From NCBI RefSeq assembly GCF_014197265.1, contig NZ_JACIFH010000001.1, positions 3,224,001 to 3,288,000 on the forward strand: a stretch of 64,000 bases of DNA. The letters are read 5' to 3'. The position numbers and the translations under genes are program-made. Positions within the stretch are counted from its first letter, which is position 1. Every line of letters begins with the position of its first letter. This DNA comes from Microbacterium invictum. GTDB taxonomy: Bacteria; Actinomycetota; Actinomycetes; Actinomycetales; Microbacteriaceae. Shown one piece after another: positions 17,951 through 26,310 of the stretch. Below the pieces are notes generated by a model that searched no databases, was not told the DNA's origin, and worked only from the letters and a program-made list of their open reading frames with translations.

Positions 17951-17970
17951 GGAAACGTTTTCTCAGGCTA
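17951..17970 (-). promoter_or_regulatory. operator and -10 of the uronate operon
   Basis: A GGAAACGTTTTC palindrome (17951-17962) lies directly downstream of TAGCCT (minus strand, 17970-17965), about 20 bases before the ATG. The position fits roadblock repression by the LacI protein encoded just upstream. Confidence 0.55.
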
Positions 17971-18015
17971 GCACGCTGCGCGGGGCGGGTGCGGGGGAGA
18001 CTCGCGCGCGGTCGC

Positions 18016-19020
18016 TCAGGATGCCGGCGCCGGGCCGGTGCTGCCCCGCACCACGATCTCGGGCGTGAGCACGAGCGAGGTCGCCGCCGCGTCGCCGGAC
18101 AGCAGCGCGCTCATCGCCGCCCACGCGCGCCGCCCGAGCTCGGCGGCCGGCACGGCGGCCGTCGTCAGCGGCGGCGACGTAAAGCGGGCGAAGGGGATGT
18201 CGTCGAAGCCGGCGATCGAGAGGTCCTCGGGCACGCGCACGCCCTGCGCGGTGACCGCCGACAGCAGTCCCATGGCGACGAGGTCGTTGAAGGCGAGGAC
18301 GGCGGTGACGGATGCCGCGAGCACGGGGCCCGCGGCCTGTGCTCCGCTGTCGAAGTCGACGCCCGCCGGGAACTCGACGATCTCGAGGTCGGCATGCGCG
18401 ATGCGCGCCTCTGCCTGCGCCGTCTTCCGCGCCGCGCCGGATGCGCTGCCGGGAACTCCGGACAGGAAGGCGACCCGCCGGTGTCCGAGCTCGTACAGGT
18501 GCGCGACCAGTTCGGTCATCGCCGACCGGTAGTCGGCGGCGACGGTCGGGGCTCCCGGCTGCGGCGGCCGGTTCACGATCACGGCGGGAGCGAGTGCGGG
18601 AAGCATCGCGGTCAGCTCGTCCTGACTCATGCGGGGCGCGCAGAGGATCACGCCGTCGGTGCGGCGGCGCGTCGTGGTCGCGAGCGTGGGCTCCTTCTCG
18701 ACCTGCTCGGCCGAGTCGGCGATGAGCACGTGGTATCCGTCGTCATCGGCGGCACGGCTGAGCCCGCGCAGGATCGCCTGGAACGTGGGGTTCGCCAGGT
18801 CCGGGATCACCACGGCCACCGTCTGCGTGCGGCCGAGAACCAGGCTGCGGGCGAGGGGGTTCGCGGTGTATCCGAGGTCGGTCGCGACGCCGCGCACGCG
18901 CTCGGCCAGCGCCGGGTCGACCGTGGGGTTGTCGTTCATCACCCGTGACACGGTCGACAGCGAGACTCCGGCCGTGCGCGCCACATCGGTGATGGTGACC
19001 CGCGGGGACTTCTTCGCCAT
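18016..19020 (-). CDS. LacI-family transcriptional regulator of the uronate operon
   Basis: 334 residues. The helix-turn-helix TITDVARTAGVSLSTVSRVM (residues 7-26) is followed by YTANPLARSLVLGRTQTVAVVIPD and a full effector domain ending AGFDDIPFARFTSPPLTT. I use the ATG at 19020; an upstream ATG at 19062 overlaps the TAGTAT -10 box and is unlikely. It is transcribed in the same direction as the uronate operon, with a palindrome before each. The effector is probably a uronate or pathway intermediate (inference). Confidence 0.9.
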   Translation of the reverse strand: MAKKSPRVTITDVARTAGVSLSTVSRVMNDNPTVDPALAERVRGVATDLGYTANPLARSLVLGRTQTVAVVIPDLANPTFQAILRGLSRAADDDGYHVLIADSAEQVEKEPTLATTTRRRTDGVILCAPRMSQDELTAMLPALAPAVIVNRPPQPGAPTVAADYRSAMTELVAHLYELGHRRVAFLSGVPGSASGAARKTAQAEARIAHADLEIVEFPAGVDFDSGAQAAGPVLAASVTAVLAFNDLVAMGLLSAVTAQGVRVPEDLSIAGFDDIPFARFTSPPLTTAAVPAAELGRRAWAAMSALLSGDAAATSLVLTPEIVVRGSTGPAPAS

Positions 19021-19060
19021 CCGGACTCGCTCTCGCTCACGCGCCGCGGCGCCTGGAGCC

Positions 19061-19083
19061 ATACTATCGAGAAAGCGTTTTAC
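19061..19083. promoter_or_regulatory. operator between lacI (18016-19020) and the M24-like gene
   Basis: GAAAGCGTTTTA (19071-19082) adjoins TAGTAT (minus strand, 19066-19061), the probable -10 of lacI. The same site lies 16 bases before the divergent M24-like gene and may control both. Confidence 0.55.
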
Positions 19084-19097
19084 GACTGGAGTTCCGG

Positions 19098-20138
19098 ATG
19101 CCGCCCTCCGCCGCCGACCGACTGCTCAAGCAGCAGCGGCTCGCCGCCGTCTGCGGCGAGGGCCCGCCGCTGCTGCTCACCTCGCACGAGGCGCTGGCCT
19201 GGTACCTCGACGGGGTCCGCACCCACGTCTCGCTCGCCGGCCCGTCCGTGCTCGCCGTCCGCGCCGCGCTCGAAGGCGACACCCTCTTCGTCGCCGCCAA
19301 CGAGGCCGACCGGCTCACCGCCGAAGAACTCCTCCCCGCCGACGCCGCGCGCATCGTGCCCGTGCCGTGGCAGACGCCGCCCGCCGTCGCCGCCGCAGCG
19401 GCCGGGCCGCACATCGCCGAGGCCGAGATCGCCGGCGCGCTGCGTGCCGCCCGCGCGAGCCTGCTGCCCGCCGAGTCCGATCGCTACCGCGCGCTCGGAC
19501 GCGAGACCGCCGAGGCGATGACCGACGTCGCGGCGTTCCTGTCTCCGGCCTCCACCGAACGCGAGACCGCCGCGGCCCTCGCAGGTGCCCTGGTGGCGCG
19601 CGGCATCGACCCGCTCGTCATCCTGGTTTCCGGGTCCGGGCGGCTTGCCCACCGGCATCCACTGCCCACGACCGACCCGCTCGGGACGCGGGCCATGCTC
19701 GTCGTCTGCGGGCGCCGGCACGGGCTCATCGCCAACGCGACGAGATGGGTCGGGGATACCGGGGCCGACGACGCGCGCATCCTCGAGGTCGAGGCGGGGT
19801 TCTTCGCGGCGACCCGACCCGGCGCACGGCTCGACGAGGCTTTCGCCGCCGGCTGCGCGGCGTACGGCGCTGCGGGGTTCGAGGCCGGCGAATGGCAGAA
19901 CCACCACCAGGGCGGGCCGACCGGATATGCGGGGCGCGATCCGCGCGCGACGGCTGAGGTGAGGGATGCCGTGGTCTCGCATCACGCGTTCGCCTGGAAC
20001 CCCAGCGCCCCCGGCGCGAAGGTCGAAGACACCGTGCTCGTGACGGACGCCGGCATCGAGGTGCTGACGCTCGACCCGCGCTGGCCGGCTCGCACCCACG
20101 CCGGCCTGCCTCGCCCCACCGCTCGCCCGTTCGGCTGA
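19098..20138 (+). CDS. M24 (creatinase/Xaa-Pro peptidase) fold protein lacking metal ligands
   Basis: 346 residues with an N-terminal creatinase-like domain and a C-terminal pita-bread domain. In active M24 peptidases two aspartates occur in a D-x-G...D-x-TR pattern; here the segment reads LVVCGRRHGLIANATR, so they are Cys204 and Asn213. The later His (HHQGGPTG, His270) and Glu310 (APGAKVEDTV) are kept. Metallopeptidase activity is therefore doubtful, and a non-metallo hydrolase or binding role is more likely. It is divergent from the uronate LacI gene with a shared operator, so it may belong to that regulon. Confidence 0.8.
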   Translation: MPPSAADRLLKQQRLAAVCGEGPPLLLTSHEALAWYLDGVRTHVSLAGPSVLAVRAALEGDTLFVAANEADRLTAEELLPADAARIVPVPWQTPPAVAAAAAGPHIAEAEIAGALRAARASLLPAESDRYRALGRETAEAMTDVAAFLSPASTERETAAALAGALVARGIDPLVILVSGSGRLAHRHPLPTTDPLGTRAMLVVCGRRHGLIANATRWVGDTGADDARILEVEAGFFAATRPGARLDEAFAAGCAAYGAAGFEAGEWQNHHQGGPTGYAGRDPRATAEVRDAVVSHHAFAWNPSAPGAKVEDTVLVTDAGIEVLTLDPRWPARTHAGLPRPTARPFG

Positions 20139-20140
20139 TC

Positions 20141-20378
20141 CCACACGCGCCGCGAGGTGGCCACGCGCGCCGCGAGGTGGCCATTCGTCCCGCGAGGTGG
20201 CCATTCGTCCCGCGAGGTGGCCATTCGTCCCGCGAGGTGGCCGCACGGGCCGCGAGGTGGCCATTCGTCCCGCGAGGTGGCCATTCGTCCCGCGAGGTGG
20301 CTACGCGCGCCGCGAGATGGCCGGCCACCTCGGCGCCGAACCGGCCACCTCGGCGCCGAACCGGCCACCTCGGCGCCC
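20141..20378. repeat. array of 20-bp repeats with an inverted tail
   Basis: Nine head-to-tail 20-base units run from 20141 to 20320; the commonest is CCATTCGTCCCGCGAGGTGG (five exact copies), the others vary in the first half. From 20321 about 2.9 units of CCGGCCACCTCGGCGCCGAA follow, whose CCACCTCGGCG is roughly the complement of the first repeat's core. The junction at 20322/20323 is a head-to-head palindrome (TGGCC/GGCCA). There are no spacers, so it is not a CRISPR. As RNA it would fold strongly between the M24 gene and the ABC exporter gene. Confidence 0.93.
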
Positions 20379-20385
20379 GGTGGTC

Positions 20386-20418
20386 TACCATGGCAGAGTG
20401 CCTCGGATAGCGCTTTCC
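20386..20418 (+). promoter_or_regulatory. -10 box and operator overlapping the exporter start
   Basis: TACCAT (20386-20391) lies six bases before GTG 20398, and GGATAGCGCTTTCC (20405-20418) lies inside the first codons. The same 14-mer occurs exactly at 25142-25155. An operator just after the transcription start fits roadblock repression. Confidence 0.5.
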
Positions 20419-22173
20419 CGCCTCCCCGACCTCATCGACGGCGATCATCCCGCGCGGTCGGTGCTGCGGCTGCTCGCGCGCCGGCCCGGTCGCATGACCG
20501 TCGCGATCCTCGCCTTCGCGATGAAGGAGATCCCGATGTGGTTCCTCCCCGTGGTCACCGCGTCGATCATCGACATCGTCGCCGGCCGCGGTCAGGTGAC
20601 GGCCGTGCTGTGGTGGTTCGCGCTGGCCGCGGTCCTGCTGCTGCAGAACTACCCGAACCACATCCTGTACACCCGCAGCTTCATGACGGTCGTCCGCGAC
20701 ACCGGCGCCGATCTGCGCAACGCGCTCGCCGCCCGGCTGCAGAGCCTGTCGATCGGCTACCACACGAGGGTGAGCTCCTCGATCGTGCAGACCAAGGTCG
20801 TCCGTGACGTCGAGAACGTCGAGCTCATGCTCCAGCAGGTCACCCATCCGCTGCTGTCGGCCATCATGGTGATGACCGGCGCGATCGCCATGACCGCGAT
20901 CGCCGTGCCGCAGTTCCTGCCCGTGTATGCGCTCGCGGTACCGATCGCCATCGGCATCCGCTACGGCATGCGCAATCGGTCGAAGACCCGCAACGAGGTG
21001 TTCCGCCGCGAGGTCGAGACCCTCTCCGCGCGCGTCGGCGAGATGGCCTCACTCATCCCCGTCACCCGCGCCCACGGCCTCGAGCAGACCGCCGTCACCC
21101 GGGTTAGCACGGGAGCGGAGGGCGTGCGGCGCGCCGGCCTGCACCTCGACATGCTCAATGGGCACGTGGCATCCATCTCCTGGGTCGCGATGCAGCTGCT
21201 CGGCGTCGGCTGCCTCGTGCTGGCCGCGGTGTTCTCGCTCACCGGCATCCTGCCCATCAGCCCCGGTGAAGTCGTACTGCTGTCGACCTATTTCACCCTG
21301 CTGACCGGTGGGCTCACCCAGCTGCTCATGCTCATCCCGGTCGGAGCCCGCGGCCTCGAATCGGTGCGCTCCATCGCCGAGGTGCTGCAGGAGCCCGACC
21401 TCGAGCAGAACGAGGGCAAGAGAGCGGTGGATGCCGTGGCCGGCACGATCATCCTCGACCACGCCTCGCATCGATATGTCGGGGCCGACGCCGACGCGCT
21501 CCACGAGATCGACCTCGCCATCCCGGCCGGAGCTACCTTCGCGTTCGTCGGCTCGTCCGGGTCGGGCAAGTCCACGCTGCTGAACCTCGTGCTCGGCTTC
21601 GTACGACCGACCGACGGACGCATCCTGCTCGACGGCGCCGACATGCAGCAGCTCGATCTGCGCACCGTCCGCCGATTCGTCTCGGTGGTGCCGCAGGAGT
21701 CGGTGCTGTTCGAGGGGTCGATCCGCGACAACATCGCGTACGGGATGCCGGATGCCACCGACGCCCGCATCGCCCAGGCGCTGCGTGACGCGAACGCATG
21801 GGACTTCGTCCAGGAGCAGCCGCAGGGCTGGGACACCGTCGTCGGGGAGCGCGGCGCTCGGCTGTCGGGCGGGCAGCGCCAGCGCCTCGCGATCGCCCGC
21901 GCGCTCGTGCGCGACCCGCGCATCCTGCTGCTGGACGAGGCCACGAGCGCCCTCGATCCCGAGTCGGAGGAGCTCGTGAAAGAGGCGCTCGGTCGCCTCA
22001 TGCGCGGTCGCACCACCCTCGTCGTCGCGCACCGGCTTTCGACCGTCCGGCAGGCCGACCGCATCGTCGTGCTCGAGCACGGGCGCATCGTGGAGCAGGG
22101 CAGCCACGACGACCTGCTCGCCGCCGGCGGGCGCTACGCCAGCCTGCATCTGACCCAGGCGGGGCTCGCCTGA
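20398..22173 (+). CDS. ABC exporter, fused membrane and ATPase domains
   Basis: 591 residues: a six-helix transmembrane domain (about 30-310) followed by an ATPase domain with Walker A GSSGSGKST (385-393), signature LSGGQ (489-493) and Walker B ILLLDE (509-514), then VAHRLSTV as the H-loop. It is a half-transporter of the type IV exporter class and would dimerise. The GTG at 20398 is chosen because the N-terminal segment upstream of the first helix looks normal for the family; ATG 20494 is a shorter alternative. The ATPase belongs to an exporter and is not a candidate partner for the CUT1 importers. The substrate is unknown. Confidence 0.9.
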   Translation: MPRIALSRLPDLIDGDHPARSVLRLLARRPGRMTVAILAFAMKEIPMWFLPVVTASIIDIVAGRGQVTAVLWWFALAAVLLLQNYPNHILYTRSFMTVVRDTGADLRNALAARLQSLSIGYHTRVSSSIVQTKVVRDVENVELMLQQVTHPLLSAIMVMTGAIAMTAIAVPQFLPVYALAVPIAIGIRYGMRNRSKTRNEVFRREVETLSARVGEMASLIPVTRAHGLEQTAVTRVSTGAEGVRRAGLHLDMLNGHVASISWVAMQLLGVGCLVLAAVFSLTGILPISPGEVVLLSTYFTLLTGGLTQLLMLIPVGARGLESVRSIAEVLQEPDLEQNEGKRAVDAVAGTIILDHASHRYVGADADALHEIDLAIPAGATFAFVGSSGSGKSTLLNLVLGFVRPTDGRILLDGADMQQLDLRTVRRFVSVVPQESVLFEGSIRDNIAYGMPDATDARIAQALRDANAWDFVQEQPQGWDTVVGERGARLSGGQRQRLAIARALVRDPRILLLDEATSALDPESEELVKEALGRLMRGRTTLVVAHRLSTVRQADRIVVLEHGRIVEQGSHDDLLAAGGRYASLHLTQAGLA

Positions 22174-22234
22174 GCTGCCCGGCCGGCGCCCGCCCGCACT
22201 GCCCATCCGCCGCCCGCATCCACCCAGGAGTGAC

Positions 22235-23356
22235 ATGACCCACGACCGGCCGCTCATCGCCGCCATCATCGGCACCGGCGCGATCGCCCACGCTCACGCG
22301 CAGGCCATCGTCGATCTCGCCCCGCGCGTCCGGCTGGCCGCCGTGGTCGACCTCGACGCCGACCGGGCACAGGCGTTCGCCCAGCAGTTCGGAGCGGATG
22401 CCGTGTACTCGACCGCCGAGGCCCTGTTCGCGGCGGAGAGGCTCGACCTCGTTCACGTGTGCACGCCGCCGCAGACCCACGTGCCGCTCGCGATCCAGGC
22501 GCTGCGCGCCGGCGTGCCCGCGCTGGTCGAGAAGCCGACCGCGCTCAGCCTCGCCGAGATGGACGAACTCGTCGCCGTCTCCCGCGAGACCGGCGTGCCG
22601 GCGCTGACGGTGTTCCAGCATCGTTATGGCGCCGCCGCGCAGCGCCTCATCCGGCTCGTGCGCGAGGGTGTGCTCGGCCGCCCGCTCGTCGCGACCTGCG
22701 AGACGCTCTGGCATCGCACGCCCGAGTACTTCGACCTGCCCTGGCGCGGCCGCTGGGAGGTCGAGGGCGGCGGGCCGACCATGGGCCACGGCATCCACCA
22801 GTTCGATTTGCTGCTCGCCGTGCTCGGGCCCTGGTCACGACTGACCGCGTTCGCGGCACGGCAGGTGCTGCCTACCGACACCGAGGACGTCTCGATGGCG
22901 CTCGTCGAGTTCGACAGCGGGGCCCTCGCGACCGTCGTGAACTCGATCGTGTCGCCGCGCGAGAGCTCGCGGCTGCGCTTCGACTTCGAGCACGCGACCG
23001 TCGAGGTCGAGCACGTGTACGGCTACACCGACGCCGACTGGACCTTCACCCCGGCGCCGGGCCACGACGAGCTCGCCGCGCGCTGGACGGCCCAGCCCTC
23101 CGACGAGCCCAGCGGGCATCGCGGCCAGATCGCCGCGATCCTCGACGCGCTCGCCGCCGGCGAAGAGCCCGGTGTCGGTGTCGACGATGCGCGTCGCACC
23201 CTCGAGCTCGCCGCCGCGACCTACGCCTCGGCCTTCCGCGGCGCCCCGGTGCGCGCCGGTGAGATCGCCGGCGACGACCCGTTCCTGCGCTCGATGGATG
23301 GCGGCGCCGTGCCGTGGCATCCTGTCAAGACCCGCCCCGAGGAGGCCCTCGCATGA
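22235..23356 (+). CDS. Gfo/Idh/MocA-family oxidoreductase
   Basis: 373 residues. The Rossmann motif is IIGTGAIAHAHAQAI, the catalytic lysine is in ALVEKPTALS, and the active-site segment GGGPTMGHGIHQFDLLLAVLG holds the conserved His. It follows AGGAG. Its stop overlaps the DUF6807 gene by ATGA. The protein is closely similar to the Gfo/Idh at 25216 (shared LWxRxxxYFxxPWRGxWExEGGG and MGHGIHQxDLL), so the two arose by duplication. A sugar dehydrogenase role is likely, perhaps making a 3-keto derivative. Confidence 0.9.
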   Translation: MTHDRPLIAAIIGTGAIAHAHAQAIVDLAPRVRLAAVVDLDADRAQAFAQQFGADAVYSTAEALFAAERLDLVHVCTPPQTHVPLAIQALRAGVPALVEKPTALSLAEMDELVAVSRETGVPALTVFQHRYGAAAQRLIRLVREGVLGRPLVATCETLWHRTPEYFDLPWRGRWEVEGGGPTMGHGIHQFDLLLAVLGPWSRLTAFAARQVLPTDTEDVSMALVEFDSGALATVVNSIVSPRESSRLRFDFEHATVEVEHVYGYTDADWTFTPAPGHDELAARWTAQPSDEPSGHRGQIAAILDALAAGEEPGVGVDDARRTLELAAATYASAFRGAPVRAGEIAGDDPFLRSMDGGAVPWHPVKTRPEEALA

Positions 23357-24246
23357 CGCTCGCCGCCGGTCGCACCGACACCGAGTTCACCGTCCGCGAC
23401 GGCGACGTCGAGCTGCTCAGGTACGTCTTCATGCCCGACTCGCCCGCGCTCGAATCGCCCAAGCCGTACCTCCACGCGCTCCGCACCCGCGCGGGCCGGG
23501 TGGTGAGCCTGTTCCGGCCCTGGGACCACGTCTGGCACAAGGGCATCGCGTGGTCACTGCCGGTCGTGGACGACGAGAACTTCTGGGGCGGTCCGACGTA
23601 CGTGCAGGGGCAGGGGTATGTGCAGCTGCCCAACGACGGCACCCAGGCGCATCGGACGGTCGTCGCCGTCGAAGAGGGCGACGTCGCCCGGTTCGCGCAC
23701 GACCTGGAGTGGATCACCGAGGACGGCCGCCGCCTGTTCACCGAGCGGCGCGAGCTGACCGCTCGTGTTATCGACGCCGGCGCGTGGGCGCTCACCTTCG
23801 CGACCGCCATGACGAACGTCACCGCCGCGCCGATCGTCCTCGGCTCTCCCACGACGAAAGGGCGGGAGAACGCCGGCTACGGCGGTCTGTTCTGGCGCGG
23901 GCCGCGATCGTTCACCGACGGCACTCTCGTGACGGCGGCCGGGACCGGGTCGGGATCGGACCTGCGCGGCCAGCGTCACGAGTGGATGGGCTTCGCCGGT
24001 CGTCACGACGAGATCGACGAGACGTCGCTGCTGGTCATGGTCGACGCGGCGACCAACCCCCACCATCCGCCGCAGTGGTTCGCGCGCTCCGAGGAGTTCG
24101 CCGCGCTCAACCCGGCGCCGTTCTTCAGCGACGAGTTCACGATCGCGCCCAGCGAGACGGCGACCTTCCGCTACGCGGTGGGGATCGCGGATGCCGGAGC
24201 CGCGGCCGCCGCAGACCTCGCGACGCGACTGCGGGAGCTCCTGTGA
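23353..24246 (+). CDS. DUF6807 (PmoA-like) family protein
   Basis: 297 residues. The core reads SLFRPWDHVWHKGIAWSLP, then ENFWGGPTYVQGQGYVQLPNDG, and later WMGFAGRHD and a HHPPQWFAR segment. This matches the family formerly annotated as methane oxygenase PmoA (PF14100/DUF6807), which has no shown link to methane oxidation. There are several conserved His and Trp residues but no signal peptide or membrane helix. It is coupled to a Gfo/Idh upstream and a cupin downstream, as in many sugar-degradation clusters. Its biochemical role is unknown. Confidence 0.83.
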   Translation: MTLAAGRTDTEFTVRDGDVELLRYVFMPDSPALESPKPYLHALRTRAGRVVSLFRPWDHVWHKGIAWSLPVVDDENFWGGPTYVQGQGYVQLPNDGTQAHRTVVAVEEGDVARFAHDLEWITEDGRRLFTERRELTARVIDAGAWALTFATAMTNVTAAPIVLGSPTTKGRENAGYGGLFWRGPRSFTDGTLVTAAGTGSGSDLRGQRHEWMGFAGRHDEIDETSLLVMVDAATNPHHPPQWFARSEEFAALNPAPFFSDEFTIAPSETATFRYAVGIADAGAAAAADLATRLRELL

Positions 24247-24938
24247 CCGGCCTGTTCCCGGGCGGTGTCGCCGTCACCGACCTCGAGGTCTACGACTGGG
24301 AGGCGGCAGATGGATGCCGGGGCGGGTCGCCCCATCTGCACACCGCCTCGAGCGAGGGGTACGTCGTCGGCGGCGGCAGCGGTGCTGTGCAGACACTGTC
24401 GGCGGCGGGCTTCGAGGAGCACCCGCTCGTGCCCGGCGACGTCGTCTGGTTCACGCCCGGCACGGTGCACCGGCTGATCAACGGCGGCGATCTGCGCCTG
24501 CTGGTGGTCATGGCCAACGCGGGCCTGCCGGAGGCGGGGGACGCCGTGCTCACCTTCCCCGCGGATGTGCTCGACGACCCCGAGGCGTACGCCACCGCGG
24601 CGGCAGTGACGCCGGGCGACGAAGCGGCCGCCCGTGCCCGCCGCGATCTGGCGCTCGACGGCTTCGCGCAACTGCGGGCCGGGGGAGCGGACGCGCTCGC
24701 GGCCTTCCACGCCCGCGCGGTGCGGATCGTCCAGCCCCGGATCGCGGGATGGCGCGAGCTGTGGGAGTCGACCGTCGCGGCCGAGACAACGCGCGTGGGC
24801 GAGCAGCTCACCGCGCTCGCCGCCGGTGATCCGGGGCGCATGGCCACGGCATCCGTCACCCGAGCACAGCCGCGCTCGGCAGCGCGAACCCTCGGCGTGT
24901 GCGGCCGGCTGCGCACCTGGGAGTGGCCAGCCGGGTAG
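24243..24938 (+). CDS. cupin-domain protein
   Basis: 231 residues from GTG 24243 (GTGA overlap with the DUF6807 stop). One cupin domain spans about residues 20-110: SPHLHTASSEGYVVGGG supplies His-x-His and Glu, and PGTVHRLINGG supplies the last His, so a metal site is intact. Residues 115-225 form an Ala/Arg-rich helical extension without a recognised domain. It may be a sugar isomerase, epimerase or ligand sensor in the Gfo/Idh module; this is inference from position. Confidence 0.8.
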   Translation: MTGLFPGGVAVTDLEVYDWEAADGCRGGSPHLHTASSEGYVVGGGSGAVQTLSAAGFEEHPLVPGDVVWFTPGTVHRLINGGDLRLLVVMANAGLPEAGDAVLTFPADVLDDPEAYATAAAVTPGDEAAARARRDLALDGFAQLRAGGADALAAFHARAVRIVQPRIAGWRELWESTVAAETTRVGEQLTALAAGDPGRMATASVTRAQPRSAARTLGVCGRLRTWEWPAG

Positions 24939-24959
24939 GAACTTCGCACCGCTGGAGGC

Positions 24960-25147
24960 CGACCTCGACGTCACTGATGGCCTGCCGCGGATCGTCCCCA
25001 GGGGAGACGCCGGCGCCATCGACGACGCCCTGGTCGCTGACCGCGGTCGCGCACGCGCTGACGCTGGTGACTCGCGATCGTCGTGCTCAGCGCACGTATG
25101 ATGCGCTCGAGGTGCCTTATGTCTTGCAGGACCGAGGGAACGGATAG
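24960..25147 (+). pseudogene. remnant of a PIN-domain (VapC-like) toxin gene
   Basis: One frame gives PRIVPRGDAGAIDDALVA, and after a one-base shift the next frame continues TAVAHALTLVTRDRRAQRTY and ends DALEVPYVLQDRGNG. Joined, they read like the C-terminal half of a PIN ribonuclease: the acidic DDALVA helix and LVTRDRRA with the last Asp. The N-terminal half with the first catalytic Asp is missing and no antitoxin gene is adjacent. It is best seen as a dead toxin fragment between two catabolic modules. Confidence 0.6.
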
Positions 25148-25173
25148 CGCTTTCCCACTGAGCGTCGTAGGGT
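25142..25173 (+). promoter_or_regulatory. operator and -10 before the second Gfo/Idh module
   Basis: GGATAGCGCTTTCC (25142-25155) is followed 12 bases later by TAGGGT (25168-25173), placing the palindrome over the -35 region. The start codon lies 42 bases further. The 14-mer is identical to the one at 20405, so the exporter and this module are probably co-regulated. Confidence 0.6.
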
Positions 25174-25215
25174 GTCGGAAGCGTTCCATCCCGTCGAGAA
25201 CTCCGAGGCTCCTGC

Positions 25216-26310
25216 ATGACCACCACTCTCCGTACGGCGATCGTCGGCACCGGCTCTGTCGCAAATCTCCACGCTCGCGCGGTGGCGTCACACCCGCGCG
25301 CCGAGCTGGTCGGCGTCACCGACCTGGCGCGCGGCGCGGCCGATGCGTTCGCCCAGCGGCATGGCGGTCCGGCCGTCTACGACTCGCTCGACGCGCTGCT
25401 GCAGACCGAGCATCCCGACGTCGTGCTCATCTGCACGCCACCGGGGGCACACCGCGAGCAGACCCTCGCCGCGTTCGCCGCCGGCGCGCACGTGATCGTC
25501 GAGAAGCCGCCGGCGCCGTCGCTGGACGAACTGGACGAGATGAGGGATGCCGCGGCGAAAGCCGGCCGCCAGCTCGCGGTGGTGTTCCAGCAGCGCACCG
25601 GCACGGCCGCCGCGCACGTGCGGCGGCTGCTGCACGAGGGTGCGCTCGGACGGCCGCTCATCGCCGTGTGCCAGACGCTCTGGTACCGCGGCGACGACTA
25701 CTTCGCGGTGCCGTGGCGCGGAAAGTGGGAGACCGAGGGCGGCGGCACGACGCTGGGCCACGGCATCCACCAGCTCGATCTGCTCGGATTCCTGCTCGGC
25801 GACTGGGCGAGTGTGCAGGGGCGGCTGTGGCGGCTCGATCGCGAGACCGAGACCGAGGACGCCTCGACGGCCACCATCACCTTCGAGAGCGGGGTGGTGG
25901 CCCAGGTGGTCACCAGTGCGATCTCGCCGCGCGAGACGAGCTCGATCCGCATCGACACGCAGAAGGCGACCGTGACCGTCGACCACCTCTACGGCCACGG
26001 CCACGAGCACTGGGCGATCACGCCCGCCCCCGGATTCGAGGACGAAGCCGACGACTGGGACCTGCCTGCCGTCGAAGAGCGCAGCGACCACGCGCTGCTG
26101 CTGCGCGACGTGTTCGACGCGCTGCTGTCCGGACGGGAGCTGCCCGAGACCGCCGATGAGCCGGCACGCTCGTTCGAGCTCGTCGCTGCCATCTACGCCT
26201 CGGCAGCCGCCGACGGCGCCGTCGTGACCCCCGCCGACCTCGCCGTACACCCCACGCACCGCTCCGGGTTCGCCAGCCCCGTGACCGACATGCGGGACGC
26301 CGACTCGTGA
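25216..26310 (+). CDS. Gfo/Idh/MocA-family oxidoreductase
   Basis: 364 residues. Rossmann motif IVGTGSVANLHARAV, catalytic lysine in VIVEKPPAPS, and GGGTTLGHGIHQLDLLGFLLGDW with the conserved His. It is a paralogue of the 22235 gene and keeps the same YFAVPWRGKWETEGGG signature. It has its own operator-bearing promoter. It overlaps the GH43-like gene by GTGA, so a glycosidase and a sugar oxidoreductase are made together. Confidence 0.9.
   Translation: MTTTLRTAIVGTGSVANLHARAVASHPRAELVGVTDLARGAADAFAQRHGGPAVYDSLDALLQTEHPDVVLICTPPGAHREQTLAAFAAGAHVIVEKPPAPSLDELDEMRDAAAKAGRQLAVVFQQRTGTAAAHVRRLLHEGALGRPLIAVCQTLWYRGDDYFAVPWRGKWETEGGGTTLGHGIHQLDLLGFLLGDWASVQGRLWRLDRETETEDASTATITFESGVVAQVVTSAISPRETSSIRIDTQKATVTVDHLYGHGHEHWAITPAPGFEDEADDWDLPAVEERSDHALLLRDVFDALLSGRELPETADEPARSFELVAAIYASAAADGAVVTPADLAVHPTHRSGFASPVTDMRDADS

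Noticed and set aside
20157..20410. 20-bp repeats as a CRISPR array or as a repetitive protein
   Set aside because: Units are contiguous without unique spacers, and the possible frames are Arg/Pro/Trp-rich translations of a GC-rich repeat with no start signal.
20398..22173. Exporter ATPase as the energy source of the sugar importers
   Set aside because: The ATPase is fused to its own six-helix exporter domain and lacks the MalK regulatory C-terminus.
23353..24246. PmoA-like gene as evidence of methane oxidation
   Set aside because: The family name is historical; the protein lacks membrane helices and the other methane monooxygenase subunits are absent.
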